Source: Ctena decussata (taxonomy: Eukaryota; Mollusca; Bivalvia; Lucinida; Lucinidae). From it: a DNA stretch of 64,000 nt. The position numbers and the translations under genes are program-made. The stretch covers positions 35,672,166 to 35,736,165 of the forward strand of contig OZ022508.1 in NCBI GenBank assembly GCA_963989385.1, read 5' to 3'. The notes beneath the pieces are model-generated. The model had not been told where the DNA came from and ran no database searches. It worked only from the letters and a program-made list of their open reading frames with translations. Of the stretch, positions 53,963-64,000 are shown piece after piece (positions within the stretch are counted from its first letter, which is position 1; every line of letters starts with the position of its first letter).

Positions 53963-55114
53963 GTTGCTTAATAAATATTTTGAATAAGTTGTACAATGAC
54001 ACCTGAGCCTGTTTCTTCGCTCGACGTTCGACTGATAAGGCTACCAATCAACAACTAAAACTGTCACTCAAAAGGTCAGACAGGTGCTGTTGTTTACACT
54101 TCAACACTTCAGGCCGTTAAGCACCACGGTACAGAACTTATGAGATTACGGGAGAGGTTTTATTATGACACAACTTCAGAGACGTTTGTATTCTTGCGAA
54201 TTTTTGCTGAAATTTATTTCTAGTTTCGGCCGTTTTAGTTTAAAAAGTGAAATGGTGATGTTTCTCATGTAAACATCCACGTAAAATAGCCTCAATAGGT
54301 CGAATCGATTGTGTTTATCTGTGCGCAAGGTCGTGTTCCGAATAGGCGCGTATTATTTCGGGTAAACTGGTGTTCTGACTAAATTCCTCCTCTTCCAGGA
54401 GAACCATCAGGATGACTTTAGATTGACTGTATTGCCCTAACCACAAAAAGTTAACCCTGCATGTTATGAGACTGATACAAAAACTGCATTGAGAATTCAA
54501 ATGAGTATATAAAAGTCAGATGACTTCTATGGAGTCGACTACATCAGTAAACGTGAATAAACGTGAGTATAAATGTATACTAAAATAACTAAGCATGTGT
54601 GCTGGAAATCCTAAGGGTATTATAATATTCCACAGCACAAGTTAGTCCATCACCATGATATTTTTATATACATATTTGTGAGTTCGCTATTCTACGTGCA
54701 AGACACTACAGACACCCAAATTATATAAAATCTGGGTACAGTAACTCTGGACAGTTCTTATAACCTCGTGCAATGAATATATGTGATAATATATATAGAG
54801 TGTGCTGTCTGCCAGCAATTTCCCAGAATGGCTTAACGTTTGAAGCCGAAACCATGCCAAAGGTCAAAAAGGGTCTTGTTTTGATATAAATGCTTCATCA
54901 CCTTTGAAGTTACAACGTGCTCTAAGGAAAAACATAGGATGCATATGAGAAAAGTTGGTCTAATATTGAGCCTGACATGTGACATCTCCCTTCTTGTAGA
55001 TGTAAGAGATGTTGGCTTTTAACCAATCAAAGGGTAATGATCCCTCCAGAAGTGCCTGAGAGTAGGTCACTTTCATTATTGAAGAGCAAGGGTTAGATAC
55101 ACCCAGGTCCTGCC
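53963..55114. promoter_or_regulatory. Upstream region of the ZIP gene
   Basis: This should contain the ZIP 5'UTR and promoter. There is no clear TATA on the minus strand. One minus-strand TGCGCAC (54321-54327) fits the metal-response-element core TGCRCNC, about 360 bp before the ATG; a single 7-mer match is weak. A plus-strand TATATAAAAG (54505-54514) points the other way. Confidence 0.3.
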
Positions 55115-55190
55115 CAGCGGGCACATGACGTCGAAACGACGTCGCACTGACGTCAGTGCGACGTCATTACGACGTCATGTGCCTGCTCGG
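55115..55190. repeat. GGCACATGACGTC palindromic repeat with CRE-like cores
   Basis: CCAGCGGGCACATGACGTCG and CGACGTCATGTGCCTGCTCG are inverted. The core 55138-55165 is a perfect 28-bp palindrome centred on TGACGTCA, the CREB/ATF consensus. A diverged copy lies at 32155. Confidence 0.75.
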
Positions 55191-55796
55191 ACCAGTGCCT
55201 CGTCTGGTTTCAAACCCTGTAGCAATTTCATGAAAAACATCTATTTAAGATGTTTATGTCGAAAGTATTGGTGGCTTCAATAGTCTGTGCATATAGTGGT
55301 CTGATTCTTGAAGGTCTTGTAATTTCTATGAGCATGACTGTACGAGGGTTAAGATTGTGATTTAGTGGTGAAAAATGATTGGACTTGCTCATCTAGGAGA
55401 TTTGACTTCTAGACCTTTTTATTGTTATTATCATCAGTGTTAAGCTGTTTAACCTGTCTGCAGCTGAACCTCCTTGAGACAGATTTAGAAACTGATTTGA
55501 TTTTTGTTGTTTGCATTTTCTTTAGGGCACCCCTTTTGAGTATTGCGGCTCAATCTAAGACACACACACTTTCACCATAAAATGTAAAAGTCTAGGTCTT
55601 CTCTTATGTCCTTAAGTATGATCAAGTATCTATGAGCAATATAACCAATAATCCAGTGCATCATTTTAAAATACACTTGCACTTCAATACAAGTTTGTAC
55701 TGCCTTTCAGACTATTTCCTTTTGCAGTACTTTAAAACCGCTGCCTGGCTCCTTGTAACAGGTAACACAGTCTACGACTCTGGTATTCCAGCCATG
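55191..55796. other. Intergenic, nothing recognised
   Basis: AT-rich, with no ORF of coding character. Confidence 0.45.
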
Positions 55797-57380
55797 TTGT
55801 TGTTGTTGTTGTTGACATAAGTTCTCCCAGTGTTGGGACACCTCGTTGACGAGTTGAACAAATCGTTGTAGTTGATATAGCTGTCTGTCGCGTAATATTA
55901 TTATTCTAAAATGATGAACTCTCCCATCACCCTATTTACAGTTTATGAATATGTACAGTTCTCTCACAGAGTTAAAAACAGTTTGTAGGTATTAAAAAGG
56001 ACGTAAAAGTCTCTGGCTATCAGTCTCTAAAACTTCTTATAAAAACTAATCATTAGACCAACCCTGCTAGGATATGCCACGGAGCTACCTCTTAGGTTTC
56101 ACCATTCTGTTACGTCGGGGTATCAATGCCAGCCTCTTAAACCGTTCACAGTCCAGAGCAAAGCACAATCTTCGTGTTTGAAATTCAATGTTTGACAGTT
56201 CATAGTTGTGATTGTTAGTGTCTATTAGCGCACTACAGTCTATAACTAGCTTCAGCAGGGTATTAATGTCACAAGCAGGATTACATAAGCCACTACAAGC
56301 TTCGATTATACAGTTCATAATAGGGTTTCGTACCGGGGAGAGCACTGTACAGTCAAGCAGGAAATGCTGTAGGGATTCTTCGCCATCCTTGCACAACATA
56401 CACGTTGGGTCTACCTTATTCTGGTTGAATGGCGCCCTGTTTGTCTGCAATATGTAGGTCCCTGTAGCAACCTCGAGTTTTGTATGTATACGATGGATCT
56501 CTCTAGCACTCCCAGAAGACTTCAACAAATGATGTACTTTCCCGTATGCGTAGTTATCCACTACTAGAAACTTCAGGCTGGGATAAAGACTGGCACGATC
56601 TTTAATAAGGTTAGTCCAGTACACGTTTATCTGTTTGTTTACTCTGCGCTTCCACGAATACTTAGTAGGGGGATGTTCCAGCAGTTCCAGTGGATCCGGA
56701 AGCTCGTATTTCACCAGGAGTTTCGTAAGGGCAATAAACCAGCTACGACTAGTGTGGCTCTTGACTGTCAATTGCCTTATCGCCAGCTGCCGCTCTGTAG
56801 AACTCTCTTCTAGCCGACAAACGTTGCCGAACAGGGAAAGGGCACGCTTATGGATCACTCCTTCAATCGGTATAGTCCCAGTTAGAATATATACTGCTGA
56901 ATCCGCTGTTGTATTCGGAAGACTCAGAATATGCTTAAGAAACTTTTTATTCATACGTTCTAACATATCCACCAGTTTCTGTTCTGGAAGGACAACTTCT
57001 AGACCGTAAACTAATATTGGTAACACATACACTTGGTAAAGCTGAACCGACGTCTCGGGGTCAAGGCCATTATATCCATGCAACCCTGGGCCCATCAAAC
57101 TGTACATAGTTTTCCTGGCTTTCTTTATGTTTTCTTCTACCGTAGGTTCATTAGAGATGGCTGAACGCTTTATACCCATGTGCGTTGTTTCTTGAACAAT
57201 AGGCATCGGCTCAGCTAGATCAATAGATTTTCTTACTTTCCCTGGAACCGGCATAACCACACTCTTGACTAGCTGCAGAAGGTAACGCTCCATCCTGCTA
57301 TAGTCACTTCCCTCATCGACAAGCACCTGCAGCCCTTCTTCACAAGAAGGCGATCCACAAATTATCGGCACGACAATCAT
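55797..57380 (-). mobile_element. 5'-truncated non-LTR retrotransposon (LINE), 3' part
   Basis: An open frame of 431 codons (57380-56085, minus strand) matches the C-terminal part of the LINE polyproteins common in bivalves. It starts just after where the RT (F/Y)xDD motif would be (IICGSPSCEEGLQ), then has ERYLLQLVKSVVMPVP, HMGIKRS, LPILVYGLEV and a C-terminal CMLCKDGEESLQHFLLDC zinc-knuckle-like motif. The first Met is therefore internal, not a true start. About 270 bp of 3' sequence follows and ends in (CAA)6 at 55814-55797, a typical LINE tail. There are no frameshifts, which suggests a recent insertion. It cannot move by itself because the endonuclease and most of RT are missing. Confidence 0.85.
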
Positions 57381-57443
57381 GCAGACAGTCTAGGCATTGT
57401 CGTGAATACCAAAAACGAGTCTCCTTAGATCAGAGTAAACAAC

Positions 57444-57489
57444 ATGGAGTCTGCAAGCACTACCACAAGCAAGAAATCCGAAAAAGAAA
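57444..57489 (+). CDS. Ankyrin gene coding exon 1
   Basis: Encodes MESASTTTSKKSEKE plus one base, then a GTATGT donor. The leftover A and the GA at the start of the next exon make AGA (Arg), so the join is open. The choice rests on frame match, the Kozak context and a strong donor; there is no homology support for this low-complexity Ser/Thr/Lys stretch. A LINE remnant ends 63 bp upstream. Confidence 0.68.
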
Positions 57490-60400
57490 GTATGTGTCGC
57501 CGGTCAGGTGCAACTTAACGATTCCTGTGCTTTAAATGTAAACAAAATACAAAATCTAGGGATCCTTGTGTCAAATAATTTACTTGCTGAAACCAGAAAT
57601 TCATTTTGCTTTCTTCCACTCAAATTGCAATTTGCAGGCCCAATTCCAGGAATCACAATGTGCGAGTTGTGTCTTTGTCACAAATTCATTTATTTATTTT
57701 TTGTGATAACTTATGTGCCACACCACAAACCTGCCATTATGGTCATAGTTTGACCGAGTGCAGTATAGATAGAAAGAAAGAAAGAAAGAGTTTGATCATC
57801 TAATCTTTACTGTGTCTTAGGGAACCATTGAACCCTTTCGGTTCATCATCCCTATCTCTCCATCGTTTTCAACTTTGTTGTCTGATCTGGTTCAGTCGTT
57901 GTTCCTTTTTTATCGCTTGTTACCCCCAGGGTTAATCATTAGCCAATCAAAAAGGTAAAAAAAAATACTGGTTGTTTCATTTTAAAAAATTTTCCAAGTG
58001 GGAGAAACCGGTCACAAACTCTGTTACAATCAGAACTCCTCAGCCTATTCCATGAATGAGATCTTGGATGTATGAATGGCGTACATGTTTGTTGCAAAAT
58101 GCAACATTTTGCCAGAACAAGCATAGGCTGAAGACATAGCTCTGTACATCTATGAACAATAATTAATTCATAGACTGTGACCTTTTCAGCTAATGCACGA
58201 ACATTCATTCATTGCTTGGCTGTTGGCAAAACAAAATAGCCAGTTATTGATGCCAAGATAGAAAATAGATTTGATTCTTTTTTTATTATTATTTACTTGG
58301 TGTGACGTGGTGGCCATCTTTGTTTATGTCGTTGTTCCTTACAACAGTTGTGATCTAAGTAGTCCCACAATATTATGTTGGAGGTTAATTCACAGAATTT
58401 GCCGAGCGTTGGTCCAAATGTCTCTGTTCAGCCAAAATGAGTTGGTGGTTTGTCTAGTCGTTCTGAGGAGTTCCGATTGTGAACTAGTGAAACCAAACTA
58501 GAGTAATTTTGATCAACTTTGATTGTAACCATGATTGATGATTGAACTCACTCAATAGTTACTGATTGACCTCACCTCAAACTATAGCACGTCCTATTGT
58601 ACATTTGAAAATAAACACCAGTAGTGTGGACTAAAGTAATATCACGTGACCATGCAAAAGTTGCTGTTCCCCAAAGTTGGCCCAAACCACAGTAACATAA
58701 CATTAGCTCTAGCTGGTTTCCAGCTACTCCTCGAAGTGTGTAATGGCCAACAATCAGAATTGAATCTGATTGGCCAGTTCTTTATAGGTGGGAGATTTCC
58801 ACTTATCGCAACAGTTACCCTTAGAAGCTAATAGTCCCAAGTGAAGTTGGTCGTCATTGTTTGACTGAGCAGAAACTTTGTCTGGTTTGTTGAGCAACAT
58901 GAATAAACATGATGCAGTGCAGTTCAGTCAAACACATGGCACAAGTGGAATAAATTCATGTATGAGCAATAACATGCAGGTCAAATTAATGACCACTGTC
59001 AAATTAATGATCACTGTATCTGATAAAAATTCATTGGCATAATGCATTGGGTCTGACAAAAATATTTAAAATTTTCAAGCATAATTGAGCCCTACACTAG
59101 CAAACCAACAAAGTTGTTGTGCACCCAGCGCAGACTCAGATCAGCCTGGGCATTCACCCAGTCTGATCAGAGTCTTCGCTATCCGCATGGATCATTGGAT
59201 GTAGCTTAGACCCTAAGCTATCCTTTAAGCACTTAGCGAAGAGTCTGATCAGACTGAGTAAAAGCCCAAGCTGATCTGGGTCTGTGCTGGGCACACAACC
59301 ACTTTGTTGGTTTTCTCGTGTCACGGCTCAATTTATCTTAATCATATTATACCAAACTCAGTCCCATACATTATCACAGACTTTCATAAACTCTTCTTTA
59401 ATACCAAAATTTTAAAACAGAGTTCCCAGAAACTATTGAAGTAAATGGTGAATCTTGATAGCATACATCAACCCAGGTGAGCTATTCAGGGCCATATTCA
59501 GGGTCAAGATGCCTTCTGGTTATTTGTTTTCAGGACTAAAAGCAGAACTTGGAGAAGCCACAGAGAAAGGTGACATCGAGAAAGTGAAGCAAATTCTAGA
59601 AAAAGTCACAATTACCACTGATGTGAAAATAAAAAGAGAGGGGATGGGAAAGAGTCCCTTACTACTAGCTTGCACATATGGACAGACACCTATTGTAGAA
59701 GAGTTACTACAGGTAAGTATGTCTGGATACAGGTAAAAAGTTTCAGGGTCTCAGATGTAGATAAGGGGAACACCATAAAAGTTCTAAGTATTGGGTCAGA
59801 CATTTAGAACTTTTACAGTAACTGATGTAAATTTTGAAATGATGTTTGTCAGAAAAAGGTAAAGGTTTCCTGTAACTTATCTAGTGGCCATTAGGGCAGA
59901 ATGCAGAAGGAATGACAAACTGTGTAGACCCTGATCTGGGTATGCACTGTTTGTTCAGACCAATAAGTCCCAAGACTTAGAATTCTTAAAGTATTTGGTA
60001 ATCATTCAAAAAATTGCAAAGAATGGCAAAAAGTTCAGAATCAGGTCAATCTGCCCAGAATAAGCAGTCTGATTGGGGTCTATATTGTTTCAACTTCATT
60101 CAAGCATTTTGGTCCCAATATTGAAGTAAATTCACTACCTTATTTAACCTGCTATAGGATAGGTTTTTCCCCTCAAAACAACTAAAAAAAAATTCTAGAT
60201 CCCTCATCCAGAAGTCCGATCTAGACTTTTGGGATTATCATGGAAGGTAAAAAATGTCTTATAGCAAATTTATTTATATTGCTATAAGATAGGGGCTGCC
60301 CCACATATATAAATCAGTCTTGTGTACCGGTAATTCTGATATAAGATGGGTTTTCTCTTCCAAAATAATCCCACAAATCTAGATCAGTCTTCCAGAAGAT

Positions 60401-63344
60401 GGATCGAGATCTTGAGACTTTGGGTTGTTTTGGAAGCAATAAACATCTTATAGAAGAATTTATACAAGTTGAGGTCATTTTAGAGATGAAAAATTCTCTG
60501 TCATATAATTGATTAAATATCAGAGCTCCAGATAAGATGGGGTTTTGACTATAAATCTGAGATAATTTTTCTTATTTCCCAAGGAAAACATGTTGTGACC
60601 CCTCATTAGAACCGTCTTAGTGAGACGATTCTGATGAAGGGTCAGAACGTATGTTTTAAGGAAAAATAAGGAAAATAATCCCTAAATTAACCCTAAATTA
60701 TCTCTGTTATCCCTTCTTATTTGGAGCTCTGAATCTGATACATTTGATTTGAATATTTAGGCTGGATCAGAACCCCTGTCCAAAATGTCAAATGGTAGAA
60801 CAACGCTTCATGAGGTTTGTGTCGGAGGCCATGTGGAATGTTTGAAACTGCTTCTACAGTACACAGATCAAGTGAACATCAAAGACAAAGATGGCCAAAC
60901 TCCAGCTCACCTAGCAGCTTTCAATGGAGAATCTCGATGTATCAAATTACTCTCAGAACACGGTAAACTTCTTAATTTATAGGTATACTACTCAGCTGTT
61001 ATTGTTGACTATTGAGGCATTGGACATGATATGATGTCAATTAGAGAATACCTATTTAATATTGACTGACCCAGTAGTTGAGGTCAATATGGGTATCCTC
61101 CGGTTAACATCACATCATGTGTAATGAATCAGTAATCAACAATTGTTTTATGACAGGTATATAATCTTGCAAACTATCATATTGCCTATCTGGGCAGTAA
61201 GCTTTCACCATTAGACTTTATGATCCATTGAATCAAGCCTGGACATTGCCACCACTGTTGCTAAATATGACATCCTTGACATTTGCATAAACTTTTTTTA
61301 TACAAGGGTTAATCCAGAAGTAATGTCACTGCGTCCACTGCGCGCTTACTCATCGTAGCATCATAACAAAAATTATATCAAGCTACACTGTAATTCAATT
61401 CTGATTTACAGAATAAATATATAGTTGCAATCTTTTTCCTTTCCAATTATATAGACGTTTAAAGTGTGTCACCGACGCCATCGCGCCGCACGTTATAATA
61501 ACGTTAATTTTATGAACATAAATTTCAAAGACAATCACAAATTAAACTCAAACTAAAGCGCCAAATCAGATGAAAATTTGGTACGATGACGAAATATATT
61601 TCTGCCGCCCACTGTTGAAATTTTAATATCGTCACTGCAGTTTGAAGTTCGCTAGCTAGTGTTAATATTTTATAACTGCCACGAGTAAAAATGTTGATTT
61701 CCGACAAACGCGCGACAGCGGATGTGTGCGCTTTTTACCTCGAATTTGAAATATCCCCAATGGAGACTCTGGTGCTGTTTAGTTAGACATCTGATATAAC
61801 AGTTAGTATGAGGCTTGTGTAAAGGTGCAATCGGTGCGATACGGGTGCAGATGAGTCGCTAGAGGCTAGTCCGAAAGCCGGAAGACCTTTATGTACAATG
61901 TCAGACAATAACGTCACTCTTGTTCGGATCCCATATATGAAGATCGATGTTCTACAATTCGAATATTGTGTAAATTCTTAAACTTGAGCTGCTGAGCTGT
62001 TCAAGTAATATTAAAAGATGAGAAAAACATGAGTGAACAGGCATTAGAGCTTTGCTGGAACAACGAATATGCTACTTTGGACATGAAACAATATCGAAAC
62101 TTCGTCTGGTTCGTCAACGACGTCATTGACGTGCGGCGCGTTTCGTTACCATGCCTTCTGTCTATCTCGATATCTCAGTTACTGTGCACTGTATTTTTAT
62201 GACTTTTTAAGACCTTAATGAAAATAGATTAAGGTACTTGGATGCGAAATTTTGTTACTCTCTCTTTATTCTGCACGATTTTATAGCTGCAGTGACATTA
62301 CTTCTGAATCAACCCTCGTATGTTATGAAAGTTTGGCATAAAATTTTCTCTGGTTCTGTCAGCACCAAATATTGTGGAGTTACTCAGTCTACAAAAATTC
62401 CAAGAAATCTAATTTAGCCTCCAGGACAGTGGACACCAGGTATGTTTTATAATCATATTAACCTTTTTAAGTGCTTAAGAACAAAAATAGTTAAATTTGC
62501 AAACTTCCACCTCATCTGACTATATATGGTTTGCCCTCTAAGTATGATACAGCTCAGAAGAAACATTTTTCAAATTTTGCAGATGTAAAATGGGTTGTTT
62601 GCTTTTTTGGGGGCTTTAAGTGAAAGTAATTTATATACCAGATTTTAGTTAAATTGCATGATGAGTTTCCATTTGGCTGTGGGAAAAGAAAACTTTGGTA
62701 TCATGTGAGCTGACGAAAACATGTGCTAACTGTGAAAATCTTGACAAGACTGCACAAATGGACAGCATTATATCTTGATATGTGCTGTTCTTATGTGCCT
62801 GAAGACAGGTTTTGTCATGAGGTATCCCAGTTTGCTAAATGTTAGCAGCAGACATTCTTGGTAGCCACAGAGTATAATCATTTGACAATTGTCAGCCTAT
62901 AGGTATAGCCCTTAATCCCCATTGCTCCAGATGAAAAGGATTAAGAGGGATGATTTGGGATAATTTTCTACATTTCTGCATCAAAACATATATTGTGACC
63001 CCTCATTAGAACCGTCTAGCTGAGACGGTTCTACTGAGGGTCTAAACATATGGTTTTGTTGAGAAATGAGAAAAATTATCTCAGAATTATCCTCAAAACC
63101 CCTAATTATCTGGAGCTTTGCCATCCCTACAGTAAGCACCTACTGTAATGTTATTGTTTAACTCTTCATATGTCTACAGGTGCCAATTTAGTATCAGAAG
63201 ATGCTAAGGGAAGACAGTGTGCTCACCTAGCCGCCATGCGAAACAAGAAAAAGATATTACAACTATTGTTTGATCATGGTGTAGACCTTGACTGTCGATG
63301 TGAAGCTGGCAAAACTCCAATACATTATGCAGCACAACATGGAG
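57444..63344 (+). CDS. Ankyrin-repeat protein, first four exons (runs off the window)
   Basis: Exons 57444-57489, 59534-59712, 60761-60962 and 63180-63344 join in frame (phases 1, 0, 1) into 197 residues. They begin MESASTTTSKKSEKERLKAE and continue beyond the window from a phase-1 donor. The ATG context is AACATGG, a good Kozak site. After a charged N-terminal helix come ankyrin repeats in 32-33-residue steps: KSPLLLACTYG, TTLHEVCVGGH, TPAHLAAFNGE, QCAHLAAMRNK and TPIHYAAQHGG. Two introns fall after the H of the H-G at the end of a repeat, a usual place in ankyrin genes. Such proteins act as binding scaffolds. I cannot name the orthologue without the C-terminal part. Confidence 0.85.
57490..59085. 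other. Ankyrin gene intron 1; AAAG microsatellite near 57771-57787
   Basis: Plain sequence with a short (GAAA)n run. Short inverted pieces CAATCAGAACTCCTCAG and CTGAGGAGTTCCGATTG (58027-58043, 58462-58478) may mark an old TIR element. Confidence 0.4.
59086..59330. mobile_element. Long-TIR foldback MITE, copy 9
   Basis: TGAGCCCTACACTAGCAAAC to TTTTCTCGTGTCACGGCTCA. Confidence 0.8.
59534..59712 (+). CDS. Ankyrin gene coding exon 2
   Basis: Acceptor TTTTCAG, donor GTAAGT. It encodes (R)LKAELGEATEKGDIEKVKQI, a helical lead-in resembling a degenerate repeat, then the first clear ankyrin helix pair, KSPLLLACTYGQTPIVEELL. A foldback MITE lies about 200 bp upstream. Confidence 0.85.
60143..60480. 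mobile_element. TACCATATTTATTC-family copies in ankyrin intron 2
   Basis: Two adjacent foldback copies: AACCTGCTATAGGATAGGTT..TCTTATAGCAAATTTATTTA, then ATAAGATGGGTTTTCTCTTC..AACATCTTATAG, each with CTAGATC hairpins. Confidence 0.5.
60521..60732. mobile_element. GAGCTC-end foldback beside ankyrin exon 3
   Basis: CAGAGCTCCAGATAAGATGG to TTATTTGGAGCTCTG. The centre is GACCCCTCATTAGAACCGTC / GACGATTCTGATGAAGGGTC. It ends 28 bp before exon 3. Confidence 0.72.
60761..60962 (+). CDS. Ankyrin gene coding exon 3
   Basis: 67 codons plus one base. It completes repeat 1 (AGSEPLSKMSN), holds all of repeat 2 (GRTTLHEVCVGGHVECLKLL...) and most of repeat 3 (GQTPAHLAAFNGESRCIKLL). It ends CAC G before GTAAAC. 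A foldback repeat ends 28 bp before the exon, very close to the branch-point region. Confidence 0.9.
61303..62318 (+). mobile_element. mariner-like element with transposase remnant
   Basis: TA|CAAGGGTTAATCCAGAAGTA ... TACTTCTGAATCAACCCTCG|TA. On the plus strand 61844-61930 reads GADESLEASPKAGRP then LCTMSDNNVTLV, close to the N-terminal region of mariner transposases (ES.E..PR.GRP). The catalytic region is absent. 1.0 kb, in ankyrin intron 3. Confidence 0.75.
62919..63121. mobile_element. GAGCTC-end foldback beside ankyrin exon 4
   Basis: TTGCTCCAGATGAAAAGG to TAATTATCTGGAGCTTT. The centre is CCCCTCATTAGAACCGTCTA / GAGACGGTTCTACTGAGGGT. It ends 58 bp before exon 4. Confidence 0.7.
63180..63344 (+). 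CDS. Ankyrin gene coding exon 4
   Basis: Starts G|GT GCC AAT after TCTACAG and so completes repeat 3 (HGANLVSEDAK). It holds repeat 4 (GRQCAHLAAMRNKKKILQLL...) and opens repeat 5 (GKTPIHYAAQHG). It ends in phase 1 at GTATAT. The next exon lies beyond position 64000; 63345-64000 holds only repeats. Confidence 0.88.
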
Positions 63345-63392
63345 GTATATAGAGTAACTCCAGATAGTATTATAATGAAATCGCATATTAAA

Positions 63393-63636
63393 TGTGACAC
63401 AACAAAACCAAGTTGACATGTTGGCCTAGTGAAGACTCAGCTCAGCCTGTGCATCCAGCCAGTCTGATCAGAGTCTTTGCAGTCCACGTGGAGCTAGCTT
63501 AGTCCCTTAACTACTCTTTAAGTGCACATTTAAGTGCACAGCAAAGAATCTGATAAGACTGGGCGAATGCCCAGGCTGATCTGAGTCTTCACTGGGCACA
63601 CATAACACTTAGTGGTTTTGTTGTGTCACCACTCAT
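63393..63636. mobile_element. Long-TIR foldback MITE, copy 10
   Basis: TGTGACACAACAAAACCAAG to GGTTTTGTTGTGTCACCACT. It lies 48 bp after the donor of exon 4. Confidence 0.75.
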
Positions 63637-63675
63637 TTGTCTAAATACTGTAGTGCCTGTGATAATCAGACAAGT

Positions 63676-63885
63676 TTTCAAGATGAATATGTACACTTCC
63701 AAGGGAAGTAACTTTGTCAAATTCCTTTTCCTCCCAGGCATTCTCAGGGAGGGTCAACCCTTAAATGAAAGAATTTGCTCCCCCAGGTTTAAAGGGCTAT
63801 ATCATCTGGAGAAGCAAACAGCAATTCACAAGAATTGTTTTCTATGGTCAAGTAGCAGAAAAAGATTGAGGTGTACCAATTTAGG
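63676..63885. mobile_element. AAGGTGAATGGGTACA-family foldback
   Basis: AAGATGAATATGTACACTTC to TTGAGGTGTACCAATTT with GGGAGGGTCAACCC. Confidence 0.5.
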
Positions 63886-63902
63886 GATCAAACATGCTTT
63901 TT

Positions 63903-63996
63903 CATGCATTAACGTTTGCAAGGTCCCGAGAGAGATGTTGAAAACCAAGACCAAGGTTTTCAACATCTCCCGAGGGACCTTGCAAGCATTAATGCA
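63903..63996. repeat. Foldback at the right edge
   Basis: TGCATTAACGTTTGCAAGGT and ACCTTGCAAGCATTAATGCA are inverted, with inner GATGTTGAAAACC / GGTTTTCAACATC. It may continue beyond the window. Confidence 0.7.
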
Positions 63997-64000
63997 TTGG

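Noticed and set aside
54505..54562. Plus-strand TATATAAAAG followed by a short stretch and GTGAGT donor, as an upstream 5' exon of the ankyrin gene
   Set aside because: Only motif matches; nothing ties it to the ankyrin exons 3 kb away. Left for transcript data.
56635..57009. 124-codon plus-strand ORF
   Set aside because: Antisense shadow of the 431-codon LINE frame.
53963..57443. Shared bidirectional promoter for the ZIP and ankyrin genes
   Set aside because: The start codons are 3.5 kb apart with a LINE and a palindromic repeat between; too far to claim a shared core promoter.
63204..63419. Minus-strand ORF over the ankyrin exon
   Set aside because: Shadow of exon 4, continuing into a MITE.

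Overview
The window is animal nuclear DNA, AT-rich, with split genes (GT..AG introns), tRNA-derived SINEs, two degenerate LINEs and very dense foldback/MITE repeats. The SINE structure and tail, and the elements built from tandem core repeats, are the kind seen in bivalve molluscs. I therefore infer a bivalve, possibly a heterodont clam, but the sequence alone does not fix the species.

Two host genes can be read exon by exon. (1) A nine-exon gene on the minus strand, start codon at 53962 and stop at 22885, encodes a complete 528-residue LIV-1-type ZIP metal transporter of the ZIP8/ZIP14 class (EELPHELGD metal-site motif, HNFIDG motif, signal peptide). It includes a 27-nt in-frame microexon. 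(2) A plus-strand ankyrin-repeat gene starts at 57444 and runs off the right edge after four exons, all joined in compatible phase. The two genes are head to head, with about 3.5 kb between their start codons.

Layout. 1-22.6 kb is downstream of the ZIP gene and is almost wholly repeats: tandem-core elements, piggyBac-like TTAA MITEs, a recurrent long-TIR foldback, a three-level nest at 9.4-11.7 kb, a SINE, and a 3-kb TIR transposon carrying a nested RTE-type LINE. 22.9-54 kb is the ZIP gene; its introns hold further elements, including a PIF/Harbinger-type MITE nested inside another TIR element, two elements whose ends are arrays of short palindromes, and an exon-like stretch resembling part of a SWIM zinc finger. 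54-57.4 kb is the intergenic interval, holding a 5'-truncated LINE that ends only 63 bp from the ankyrin start codon. 57.4-64 kb is the ankyrin gene, with a mariner-like element in one intron.

Nothing indicates prokaryotic operons, CRISPR arrays, rRNA or functional tRNA genes. I found no clearly novel enzymatic system. The observations most worth a second look are the ZIP microexon, the nested insertions with intact target duplications, the tandem-core elements loaded with YY1-like and ERR/SF-1-like motifs, the palindrome-array transposon ends, and the LINE at the ankyrin promoter.
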